Assembly: GCA_036271855.1 (NCBI GenBank)
Contig: DATAZV010000354.1
Span: 1 to 5,332 of the forward strand
DNA length: 5,332 bases
Reading direction: 5' to 3'
Source: JAQGMJ01 sp036271855
GTDB taxonomy: Bacteria > Pseudomonadota > Gammaproteobacteria > Burkholderiales > JAEUOS01
A program made the position numbers and the translations under genes. Shown here piece by piece: positions 1-5,332 of this stretch; within the stretch, counting starts at the first letter, position 1; every line of letters begins with the position of its first letter. The notes under the pieces are model-generated. The model searched no databases, had not been told where the DNA came from, and saw only the letters and a program-made list of their open reading frames with translations.

Positions 1-514
1 GGCGCAGGGCCTGGCCCAGGGCAAAACAGCGTTTTCCCGTCGGCGGCGGATACTGGATCACGTTCACCGCCAGCGGGATCACCTTGCACGGCCAGGCGTC
101 GACCTGGCCGAACAGCAGGGAAAGCGGCACCGTCAGGCCGTGGTCCACCTCCATCTTGTTGACGATGGTGATGTCGAATTCGTCGAGGATCAGCGACTCT
201 GCCAGATGCCAGGCCAGTTCCGGGTGGCCCTGCACCGGCGGCACCGGGCGCGCACCCCAGCCTTCGTCGGCCGACAGGTACTGCGCCGCGCAGCCCAGCG
301 CGAAGGTCGGCACGATATCCATCGAAAAGGCGTTGGCGTGGTCGTTGTAGACCAGGATCACCACGTCCGGCTTTTCTTTGGCCAGCCAGGCGCGGCTGAA
401 TTCGTAGCCGGCGAACAGGGGCTTCCAGTAGGGCTCGGCGGTCTTGCCGCGGTCCAGCGCCGCGCCGATGGCCGGAACGTGGGAAGTGCCGATGCCGGCA
501 GTCAGGCGCGCCAT
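1..514 (-). CDS. ligB: Protocatechuate 4,5-dioxygenase beta subunit (LigB/PmdB), 3' part missing
   Basis: This is the catalytic large subunit of the class III extradiol dioxygenase. It cleaves protocatechuate to 4-carboxy-2-hydroxymuconate-6-semialdehyde in the cytoplasm, using non-haem Fe(II) and O2. I translated 171 codons before the window edge; the family is about 280-300 residues, so the C-terminal part is outside. The protein begins MARLTAGIGTSHVPAIGAAL and contains VILVYNDHANAF (52-63), ADEGWGARPVPPVQGHPELAW (about 82-102) and KMEVDHGLTVPLS (120-132), all close to Sphingomonas LigB as I remember it. His12 and His59 match the Fe ligands His12 and His61, and His125 matches active-site His127. 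The third ligand (Glu242) and catalytic His195 lie beyond the edge. The start is set by an ATG sharing one base with the ligA stop and by a good Shine-Dalgarno. A separate alpha gene upstream argues against gallate dioxygenase, where the two domains are fused. Confidence 0.95.
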   Translation of the reverse strand, partial: MARLTAGIGTSHVPAIGAALDRGKTAEPYWKPLFAGYEFSRAWLAKEKPDVVILVYNDHANAFSMDIVPTFALGCAAQYLSADEGWGARPVPPVQGHPELAWHLAESLILDEFDITIVNKMEVDHGLTVPLSLLFGQVDAWPCKVIPLAVNVIQYPPPTGKRCFALGQALR

Positions 515-897
515 CAGTGCGCTCCCTTGCTGCGGTTGCCTTCGGCCGGGCGCCCGCCGTCCAGCATCATTTTCTGATATTCGTCCGGGCTCATGCCGGT
601 CATCGCCGCGCACATGGCCGCCACCGGCAGGCCGTCGGTGCCGACCAGCTTGACCATGAAAAAGACATTGCCGCCCAGCGCGGTCATGGCGTTCCAGTCG
701 CGCGCAAGCACTGCCTTTTTCTGCTCGGCACTCAACGGAAAGCGCTGCATGAAGCCGGCTTCATCGGCCTTGAAGGCGGCCCGGTTCTCCGCCCGCATCA
801 GGGACATGAAGAACATGTTGAAGTGATAGCCAAGGCGGGCCATCTCGCCATCGAACATGGTGGTGCCGGGGATGTCCTCGAACAGCTTGTTTTGCAT
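514..897 (-). CDS. ligA: Protocatechuate 4,5-dioxygenase alpha subunit (LigA/PmdA)
   Basis: This is the small subunit of protocatechuate 4,5-dioxygenase. In the known LigAB structure, the alpha chain closes over the beta-chain active site and helps hold the substrate. The 127-residue product is all-helical in style and carries family landmarks: DIPGTTMFD (8-16), an FFMSLMRAENR segment (29-39), FKADEAGF (42-49), VLARDWNAM (63-71), GGNVFFMVKL (75-84) and a final MTGMSPDEYQKMMLDGGR (99-116). Sphingomonas LigA is about 139 residues, with a slightly longer N-terminus, so this copy looks complete. The ATG at 897 is the first in frame. The upstream sequence has only a weak purine stretch (GAGA, about 11 nt away), so initiation may be inefficient. 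The gene overlaps ligB by one base. It is the first gene of its operon in this window, after a spacer of about 500 bp. Confidence 0.93.
   Translation of the reverse strand: MQNKLFEDIPGTTMFDGEMARLGYHFNMFFMSLMRAENRAAFKADEAGFMQRFPLSAEQKKAVLARDWNAMTALGGNVFFMVKLVGTDGLPVAAMCAAMTGMSPDEYQKMMLDGGRPAEGNRSKGAH
522..528 (-). promoter_or_regulatory. Ribosome binding site of ligB, inside the end of ligA
   Basis: Read on the minus strand, AAGGGAG sits 7 nt before the ligB ATG and within the last codons of ligA. With the TGATG stop/start overlap at 516-512, it supports translational coupling of the two subunits, which are needed in equal amounts. Confidence 0.7.
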
Positions 898-939
898 CTT
901 TGGTGTTGTCTCGGGAATAGGGGCTGCAAAAACAGGTCC

Positions 940-945
940 ATTATG
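940..945 (-). promoter_or_regulatory. Candidate -10 element for ligAB
   Basis: On the minus strand CATAAT (5 of 6 matches to TATAAT) lies about 42 nt before the ligA ATG and would give a leader of roughly 35 nt. No good TTGACA-like -35 lies at 16-18 bp, which would suit an activator-dependent promoter. This is read from sequence only. Confidence 0.3.
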
Positions 946-967
946 TCACCGCCAGGGTGCAGTCCGG

Positions 968-1005
968 GGCGCCGCACAGGCGCCGGTGCCATCCCTTGGG
1001 CAAGG
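968..1005 (-). promoter_or_regulatory. Candidate operator region upstream of ligAB (two inverted repeats)
   Basis: Two short dyads are visible. CCTTG-GG-CAAGG occupies 994-1005; its centre lies about 66 bp upstream of the start site predicted from the 940-945 box. GGCGCC-gcaca-GGCGCC occupies 968-984, where a -35 region would fall. LysR-type regulators often bind a dyad near -65 and a second site near -35, and known protocatechuate 4,5-cleavage operons are controlled by LysR-type proteins (LigR, PmdR). No regulator gene is visible here, and GGCGCC is common in GC-rich DNA, so the assignment is tentative. Confidence 0.3.
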
Positions 1006-1159
1006 CGTGAAAATCAACCACACTTAGTTGTCCGGTTCGCGTATCTTTGATTCCATGGGCGCCTTGGTGCGACGTGCCTGGTCTTTTGACGTCGCGGGAC
1101 ATCGGGTGCGCAGCGACTGTGCCGGTCGCGTGCATGCGCGGGACAACGCGCTTGTTGTA

Positions 1160-1190
1160 CCGCGAACGGCATCTGTTGCGCAATTCGCGG
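1160..1190. repeat. Inverted repeat CCGCGAA / TTCGCGG around a TTGCGCAA palindrome
   Basis: CCGCGAA at 1160-1166 is matched perfectly by TTCGCGG at 1184-1190. The 17-bp interval contains the perfect 8-bp palindrome TTGCGCAA at 1176-1183. It could be a protein-binding site; its function is unknown. Confidence 0.5.
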
Positions 1191-1211
1191 GATATTGTGC
1201 CGCCATGCGGT

Positions 1212-1226
1212 ACGGTGATTCACCGT
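1212..1226. repeat. Perfect 15-bp dyad ACGGTGA-T-TCACCGT
   Basis: Seven bases on each side of a central T are perfectly complementary. A second dyad, CCACC-C-GGTGG, follows at 1232-1242, and CACAATTGTG is a perfect palindrome at 1247-1256. The one-base centre excludes a normal RNA hairpin for the first dyad, so a DNA-binding dimer site is the likelier reading. Confidence 0.55.
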
Positions 1227-1278
1227 GGTTTCCACCCGGTGGTCACCACAATTGTGTTGCGTAGCCCGGCAAGGGGCG

Positions 1279-1309
1279 GAGAAAACCGGAATATTTCTCA
1301 GGTTTTCTC
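1279..1309. repeat. 9-bp inverted repeat overlapping a 10-bp tandem repeat
   Basis: GAGAAAACC (1279-1287) is perfectly complementary to GGTTTTCTC (1301-1309) across 13 nt, which could form a stem-loop. The right arm is part of a tandem duplication of TTTCTCAGGT at 1294-1303 and 1304-1313. No T tract follows on the minus strand, so it is not a standard intrinsic terminator. Confidence 0.5.
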
Positions 1310-1352
1310 AGGTTTACCACAGGTGTGTTGTGCGTCGGCGGCGCATTTATGC

Positions 1353-1377
1353 AAAAAACACCGCGATTTACCGTGGT
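1353..1377 (-). terminator. Possible weak intrinsic terminator of the exopolysaccharide operon
   Basis: In minus-strand RNA, ACCACG (1377-1372) can pair with CGCGGT (1365-1360) with one A-C mismatch around a 6-nt loop. A G and then six U residues (1358-1353) follow closely. It lies 17 nt after the stop codon of the beta-helix gene, where a terminator is expected. The stem is short and imperfect, so efficiency is doubtful. Confidence 0.35.
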
Positions 1378-1393
1378 TCGCCCGCCAGCCCAG

Positions 1394-3055
1394 CTACTTG
1401 CGCGGCGCAATGCCCGAAGCGCCGATCGGGAAAACGCCGGCCGCCGGCGCTGCGGTGGCGCCTTCCACCGTGTCGTCGGGTGCCTTGCCGGCCCTGGTCA
1501 CCGGGCTGCCGGGCTTCACTTCGAGGTCGGCGCTGGCGCGGGCCGCGCCCGGGGCGACAAAGTCCGGGTCGGCGCTGATGCTGCGCTCGTCCATGTGGGT
1601 GGCGCCCTGCCAGGCGCGCAGGTCGGTGAAGTTGCCGGCGGAGGCGAGGTGGATCGGCGCGTTCGGCCGGTAGACGTTGTTGTAGTCGCTCTGGTTGCCG
1701 GCGATGGTGCTGCCGTTGTCGGGCGCGATGATCAGGTCGTAGCGGCTTTCGCCGTGGCTGATGATGTTGTTGTAGACGCGATTGTCGGTCAGGGTGGCGC
1801 CCTGGCGCGGCATGCCGCCGAGTTCGATGCCGGCGTAGCCCTTGGTGCCGAAAATGGTGTTGTTGTAGACGTGGATGCCGTCGGACCCGGAGAGGTAGAT
1901 GCCGCGCCGCGCGTTGTTGGCCAGCACGTTGTTATAGACGCGCCCGTTGTTGCTCACCTCGATGAAAATGCCGGAGTCCACCGGGCCGTTGTCGTGGATG
2001 AAGTTGTTGCGCACGATCAGCGGCTGCTTGCTGTTGGCGTAGTCGAACCAGATGCCGGAGCCGTTGTTGTGCGCCACCTCGTTGCGCTCCACCGTGCCGT
2101 AGGCCTTGGTGGTGGCCTTGACCCCGCCGGCGTGCCACAGCGGGTTGAAGTTGCGGTAGTTGTTGCCGGTGAGCTGGTTGCCGGCGATGCGAAAGGCGTA
2201 GCTGCCCGGCGCGTTGATGGCGGAGTCGCCATTGTTGCTGATGTTGGAGTTGGTCACCTGCACCCCGGTGGTGTTGAGGCCGAGGTTGACGCCGGCGAAG
2301 TCGGCCCACTGCACGTCGCAATGGTCGAGCACGGAGTTGGAACTCATGGTGATGGCGGCACCCTGCTGCATATTGGCCGATACATTGCTGTGGCGAAAGG
2401 CCAGGCCCTGCACCCGCACATAGGGCGCGTCCAGGCGCAAGAGGTTCTTGCGGGTGCTGACTTCAACGGTGTGGCGGTTCGGGTCGGAACCGTCGGCCAG
2501 GCGGATGTAGAGGGTGCCGGCGGCAGGGTCGTAGAAAAAACTGCCCGGTGTCATGTCCGCCAGGCCCTGGCCGACGGCCTTGGGGTATTCGAAGGTCTTG
2601 TAGAAGCGGCTGGGCATGCCGATCTGCTGCAGCGGCGGGCCAGGGCGGGTATCGAAATCGACGAACACCTGCTGGCTGTTGATTTTCCAGTCGGTCTTTT
2701 TCCAGGTATTGGCGTCCTGCTGCGTCCAGCCGGTGACGATGTCCGAGCCCTTGATCACCGGGGTCTCGCCCTTGTAGGCGGCAATCGTCAGGAGCCGGCC
2801 GGCGGCGCCGCCGGCCTTGATGTCGATGTCTTCGCGGTAGGTGCCGGCGCGCACCTGGATCTCGTCGCCGGGGCCGGCGCGCTCCACTGCTTTCTGGATC
2901 GTCTTGAGCGGAATTTCGATCGACGTACCGTTGGCGGCGTCGCTGCCGGCGGGGGCAACGTAGTAGGTGGCAGCCTGGACGCCGCCGGCGCCGGCGGCAC
3001 AAACGAGGAGCAGGGCAAGGCGATGGTGCCAGGCGGTGGCGCGGATGAATGGCAT
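1394..3055 (-). CDS. Secreted right-handed parallel beta-helix protein, putative polysaccharide lyase/epimerase-like
   Basis: The 553-residue protein is probably exported and likely acts on or binds a polysaccharide. Residues 1-28 form a signal peptide: basic start, hydrophobic LALLLVCAAGAGG core, cleavage after VQA. The mature end has the DUF1565-like opening TYYVAPAGSDAANGTS (30-45), then IPLKTIQKAVERAGPGDEIQVRAGTY (about 48-73), typical of proteins that start a beta-helix. Residues about 200-465 are Asn-rich repeated coils (VYNN, VRNN and NGSGIWFD-type turns), as in PbH1/NosD-like helices. The C-terminal SADPDFV...LEVKPGSPVTRAG (495-523) is the usual closing segment of such proteins. No DPHD motif of AlgG-type epimerases was seen, and I cannot name catalytic residues, so activity is unassigned. 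The ATG at 3055 follows an AGAGAGA-type ribosome site and lies 16 nt after the transglycosylase stop, so the genes are probably cotranscribed. Alternatives are a binding or structural surface protein. Confidence 0.88.
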   Translation of the reverse strand: MPFIRATAWHHRLALLLVCAAGAGGVQAATYYVAPAGSDAANGTSIEIPLKTIQKAVERAGPGDEIQVRAGTYREDIDIKAGGAAGRLLTIAAYKGETPVIKGSDIVTGWTQQDANTWKKTDWKINSQQVFVDFDTRPGPPLQQIGMPSRFYKTFEYPKAVGQGLADMTPGSFFYDPAAGTLYIRLADGSDPNRHTVEVSTRKNLLRLDAPYVRVQGLAFRHSNVSANMQQGAAITMSSNSVLDHCDVQWADFAGVNLGLNTTGVQVTNSNISNNGDSAINAPGSYAFRIAGNQLTGNNYRNFNPLWHAGGVKATTKAYGTVERNEVAHNNGSGIWFDYANSKQPLIVRNNFIHDNGPVDSGIFIEVSNNGRVYNNVLANNARRGIYLSGSDGIHVYNNTIFGTKGYAGIELGGMPRQGATLTDNRVYNNIISHGESRYDLIIAPDNGSTIAGNQSDYNNVYRPNAPIHLASAGNFTDLRAWQGATHMDERSISADPDFVAPGAARASADLEVKPGSPVTRAGKAPDDTVEGATAAPAAGVFPIGASGIAPRK

Positions 3056-3060
3056 GAGAA

Positions 3061-3067
3061 TCTCTCT
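3061..3067 (-). promoter_or_regulatory. Ribosome binding site of the beta-helix gene
   Basis: The minus strand reads AGAGAGA about 5 nt before the ATG at 3055. It supports this start, which also leaves a complete signal peptide. Confidence 0.5.
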
Positions 3068-3071
3068 TCTA

Positions 3072-3902
3072 TCAGCGCAGCACCCTGATCTCCGTATGGT
3101 TGCCGACGTAGGCGATCAGGGCAGGCGCGTCACCGGCAGGCAGACTGGCGGCCTCCGGCGGGGGCAGGGGTGGAAGGGGTGCGGCCGGCGGCAGGCTGGC
3201 GAGTCCGCCATAGGGCGCGGGGCTGGCGGCGGCGCCGGCGGGCATCGGACCGCGCCATTCGGCGTACTTGGCCAGTACCGCCTTCACATAATCGCGGGTT
3301 TCGCGGTAAGGCGGAATTTTCCCGGCGTGGCTGATCACCGCGCCCTCGCCGGCGTTGTAGGCGGCCAGCACCAGTTCGAGGCGGCCATCGAACTGGTCCA
3401 TCAGGGCGCGCAGGTAGCGGGTGCCGGCCTTCAGGTTCTGGTCGGCGCGCGTCAGGTTGCGGATGCCATAGCGCGCCGCCGTATCGGGCAGCACCTGCAT
3501 CAGGCCCACCGCGCCCTTCACCGACAGCGCCTTGTCGTGGTGGCGCGACTCGACGTGAATCAGCGCGTGCACCAGCGCGGGGTCGAGGTTGGCGGCGGTG
3601 GCGGCGCGGTCGATCTGGCGGGCGAAGGGCTGGGTTTCCATGTCGGCGCGGGCGGCGGCGACCAGGGCGGCATTGACCGGGTCGCCGGCCGGCGCCTCCT
3701 GCGGCACGGCGGCGCGGTAGGGCTTGGCCAGCCGGTACTCGTCCCTGGCCGTTTGCCGCAGGCGAAAGTCCTGCGGGTCTGCGATGTGCAGCCGGTACGG
3801 GGAGTCCAGGGACGCTGTTGCGGCGCCCGCCAGATGGGCATGGCAGGCGAGCGCCAGGGCACTCAGGGCTAGGGGCAGCGCTTTAGTAGGCATGGCGATC
3901 AT
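3072..3902 (-). CDS. Periplasmic lytic transglycosylase, SLT domain (GH23-type)
   Basis: This enzyme would cleave the MurNAc-GlcNAc bond of peptidoglycan with formation of 1,6-anhydroMurNAc. The 276-residue product starts with a signal peptide (about 1-27, cleavage near HLAGA). A variable segment (28-90) follows, then the SLT domain (about 92-215). Its motifs are in order: catalytic Glu118 in HVES (116-119), GAVGLMQ (130-136), NLKAGTRYL (156-164), AYNAGEGAV (181-189) and PPYRETRDYV (197-206). A Pro/Ala-rich tail (217-260) and a short end (261-276) follow and are not part of the core fold. The ATG at 3902 overlaps the transferase gene by 20 nt and has a weak GGTGG upstream. The ATG at 3893 is a possible alternative that also keeps the signal peptide. 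The cysteine at 20 does not sit in a proper lipobox, so a soluble periplasmic enzyme is favoured. The context suggests local wall opening for an exopolysaccharide export complex; this is inference. Confidence 0.9.
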   Translation of the reverse strand: MIAMPTKALPLALSALALACHAHLAGAATASLDSPYRLHIADPQDFRLRQTARDEYRLAKPYRAAVPQEAPAGDPVNAALVAAARADMETQPFARQIDRAATAANLDPALVHALIHVESRHHDKALSVKGAVGLMQVLPDTAARYGIRNLTRADQNLKAGTRYLRALMDQFDGRLELVLAAYNAGEGAVISHAGKIPPYRETRDYVKAVLAKYAEWRGPMPAGAAASPAPYGGLASLPPAAPLPPLPPPEAASLPAGDAPALIAYVGNHTEIRVLR

Positions 3903-5295
3903 TCAGAACCACCGCAATCGTCCTGGCGATGATGTACAGGTCCAGGCGTAGCGACCAGTGGCGCAAGTAGGCGAGGTCGTAGGCAATGCGCATTTCCATC
4001 TTGTCCAGGGTTTCGGTCTCGCCGCGCCAGCCGTTCACCTGGGCCCAGCCCGTAATGCCGGGTTTTACCTTATGCCGCACCATGTAGCCCTTGATCGATT
4101 TGCGGTAGGCCTCGTTTTGCGCCACCGCGTGCGGGCGCGGGCCGACGATGCTCATGCGCCCGACCAGCACGTCGACGAACTGCGGCAGCTCGTCGAGCGA
4201 AGAGCGCCGCAGGAAGCCGCCGACGCGGGTGATGCGCGGGTCGTCGCGCGTGGCCTGCACAATGGCCTGGCGGCCGTCGTCGGTGGTGGTCATCGAGCGG
4301 AATTTGCTCACCAGGATTTCCTCGCCCGCCAGGCCGTAGCGCCGCTGCCGGTAGATCACCGGGCCCGGCGAAGTCGATTTGACCGCGATGGCGATGGCCA
4401 GCATCAGCGGCGAAATCAGCAGCAGGATCAGCGCGGCAAGCACGATGTCGCTGATGCGTTTGACCATCGCGTTGATGCCGTTGAACGGGGTTTCGCACAC
4501 CGAGACCACCGGCAGGTCGCCGACCGCGTCCATCCGCCCCTGCATCAGGTCGGTGACGAAAATGTCGGGAATGAAATAGATCGAGACGGTGGAGTCGCAC
4601 AGCGCATCGAGCAGGCGCACGATGCGCGGCTGGGTCGCCATCGGCAGCGCCAGGTAGATCACCTCGATGCGGTTTTCGCGGGCGTAGCGCGGCAGCTCGT
4701 CGAGCGTGCCGAGCAGGGGAAAGGAGTCGATGTCGGCGGCGCGGTCCTGGGCGCGGTCGTCGAAAAAGCCGACCATGCGCGTATCCACGTAGGCGTCCTG
4801 CTCGAGCTCGTGCGCCAGTGCCAGGCCGTGCGCGTTGGCGCCGGCAATCACCGCGCGCTTGGGCCCGCCCTGCAGGTGCAGCACCCAGGGCGTGAAGGCG
4901 CGCAGGGCGGCATGCGCGCCGAGCAGGCCGGCCGGAGCGGCCAGCAGCCAGAGGACGATGACGCCGCGGTCGAAGCGCCAGATGTAGTCGGTGGCGTAGC
5001 CGAACAGCAACAGCAGGCCGGCCAGCGCGGCCCAGCCCAACAGCACATGCCGCGCCAGCGCCCAGCCGCGCATTTCAAGCCGCGCGGTGCCGGGAAAGGT
5101 GAGCGAGAACACCACCAGGGAAAGGGTCAGGTAAGGCGCGGCCAGGCGCCCCTCGACCAGCCAGGCGATGACCCACAGCGACAGCGCCAGCACCACCGGG
5201 TCGAGCAGGCCGAGCAGCCAGCGCAGGATGTTGTTCCACCCCAGCGACCAGGTGGGCGCGCGGCGAAAGGGGATCGGAGCAGTACGTTGGTTCAT
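3883..5295 (-). CDS. wcaJ: Undecaprenyl-phosphate glucose phosphotransferase, WcaJ family
   Basis: This polyisoprenyl-phosphate hexose-1-phosphate transferase would move a sugar-1-phosphate, probably glucose from UDP-glucose, to undecaprenyl phosphate, the first step of repeat-unit assembly. The 470 residues match the family's usual length. Four hydrophobic segments (about 25-46, 52-68, 83-100, 111-132) precede a Rossmann-like CoA_binding_3 region with AVIAGANAHG (148-157). The re-entrant helix (about 282-305) leads into the catalytic bacterial sugar transferase domain: KSTSPGPVIYRQRRYG (306-321), KFRSM (331-335), TRVGGFLRRSSLDELPQ (356-372, with Asp368-Glu369), MSIVGPRPHAV (381-391), KPGITGWAQVNGWRGET (411-427). 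FVDVL at 373-377 replaces the more usual NVL. The PHAV..NE pattern fits WcaJ rather than shorter PglC-type enzymes; the exact sugar cannot be read from sequence. The ATG has no clear ribosome site and the frame stays open to the window edge, so a further-upstream start is possible. It overlaps the next gene by 20 nt. Confidence 0.93.
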   Translation of the reverse strand: MNQRTAPIPFRRAPTWSLGWNNILRWLLGLLDPVVLALSLWVIAWLVEGRLAAPYLTLSLVVFSLTFPGTARLEMRGWALARHVLLGWAALAGLLLLFGYATDYIWRFDRGVIVLWLLAAPAGLLGAHAALRAFTPWVLHLQGGPKRAVIAGANAHGLALAHELEQDAYVDTRMVGFFDDRAQDRAADIDSFPLLGTLDELPRYARENRIEVIYLALPMATQPRIVRLLDALCDSTVSIYFIPDIFVTDLMQGRMDAVGDLPVVSVCETPFNGINAMVKRISDIVLAALILLLISPLMLAIAIAVKSTSPGPVIYRQRRYGLAGEEILVSKFRSMTTTDDGRQAIVQATRDDPRITRVGGFLRRSSLDELPQFVDVLVGRMSIVGPRPHAVAQNEAYRKSIKGYMVRHKVKPGITGWAQVNGWRGETETLDKMEMRIAYDLAYLRHWSLRLDLYIIARTIAVVLNDRHAY

Positions 5296-5332
5296 CGATG
5301 CTGGCGCCGGACAAGGCCTGCTGTTGCGGGAA
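5296..5332. other. Short upstream edge, no gene assigned
   Basis: These 37 bases precede the transferase start on the minus strand. They contain no clear Shine-Dalgarno or promoter box and no in-frame stop codon, so they may be leader, the end of an upstream gene, or extra N-terminal codons. Confidence 0.4.

Larger units (their letters stand above)
898..1393. other. Non-coding spacer between exopolysaccharide operon and ligAB
   Basis: About 500 bp without a convincing gene. The open frames across it (for example 1028-1264 on plus and 941-1183 on minus) show no domain, signal peptide or ribosome binding site. The stretch appears richer in A and T than the neighbouring genes. It separates the end of the beta-helix gene from ligA. 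It holds a possible terminator (1353-1377), a series of palindromes and direct repeats (1160-1378) and the candidate ligAB control region (940-1005). Confidence 0.75.

Noticed and set aside
1..897. Gallate dioxygenase instead of protocatechuate 4,5-dioxygenase
   Set aside because: Gallate dioxygenases of this group are single polypeptides with the two domains fused; here alpha and beta are separate genes in the LigA-LigB order.
140..1050. Plus-strand frames at 140-577 and 517-1050
   Set aside because: Both are antisense to ligA/ligB, whose translated products match known family motifs and active-site histidines.
1028..1264. Possible small gene in the spacer (78 codons, plus strand)
   Set aside because: It has no recognisable domain, no ribosome site and a random-looking composition; it crosses the palindrome cluster.
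1680..2240. Recurring GTTGTTGTAGAC-like words resembling a repeat array
   Set aside because: They are the reverse complement of codons for VYNN/VRNN turns in the beta-helix coils, so they reflect protein structure and not a DNA repeat or CRISPR.
1325..3088. 587-codon open frame on the plus strand
   Set aside because: It is antisense to the beta-helix gene, is dominated by Val/Ala/Gly/Asp, and shows no domain. The minus-strand frame has a signal peptide, family motifs and a ribosome site.
2967..3872. 301-codon open frame on the plus strand
   Set aside because: It is a GC-rich shadow of the transglycosylase, whose catalytic motifs are clear on the minus strand.
3820..3902. Lipoprotein signal on the transglycosylase (Cys20)
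   Set aside because: The residues before Cys20 are ALA, which do not fit the usual lipobox; cleavage near HLAGA by signal peptidase I fits better.

Overview
The window looks like a GC-rich proteobacterial chromosome. The protein families and gene style fit a betaproteobacterium of the Burkholderiales, possibly Oxalobacteraceae such as Massilia or Duganella; this placement is inference from sequence character and was not tested by a search. All five genes lie on the minus strand, so transcription runs from the right edge to the left edge. Every long plus-strand frame is a GC-rich shadow of a minus-strand gene. No tRNA, rRNA, CRISPR array or mobile element was seen.

Right part (5295 down to 1394): a compact three-gene exopolysaccharide/envelope module. 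It opens with a WcaJ-type undecaprenyl-phosphate glucose-1-phosphate transferase, which would start a lipid-linked repeat unit at the inner membrane. A secreted family-1 lytic transglycosylase follows, overlapping it by 20 nt. A secreted right-handed parallel beta-helix protein follows 16 nt later; its fold is typical of polysaccharide lyases, epimerases and binding proteins. The spacing indicates one transcript. The inferred division of labour is that the first gene initiates the polymer, the second remodels peptidoglycan in the periplasm, and the third acts on or binds a polysaccharide. The rest of the locus presumably lies beyond the right edge.

Middle (1393 down to 898): about 500 bp without a convincing gene. 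It holds a possible terminator for the exopolysaccharide operon, a dense group of short palindromes and direct repeats, and a candidate promoter/operator arrangement for the next operon.

Left part (897 to 1): ligA and the first 171 codons of ligB (pmdA/pmdB in comamonads). These are the small and large subunits of the extradiol protocatechuate 4,5-dioxygenase, which opens the ring of protocatechuate in lignin-type aromatic catabolism. The two genes overlap by one base and look translationally coupled; ligB runs off the left edge. The boundary between the two functions therefore falls in the 898-1393 spacer.
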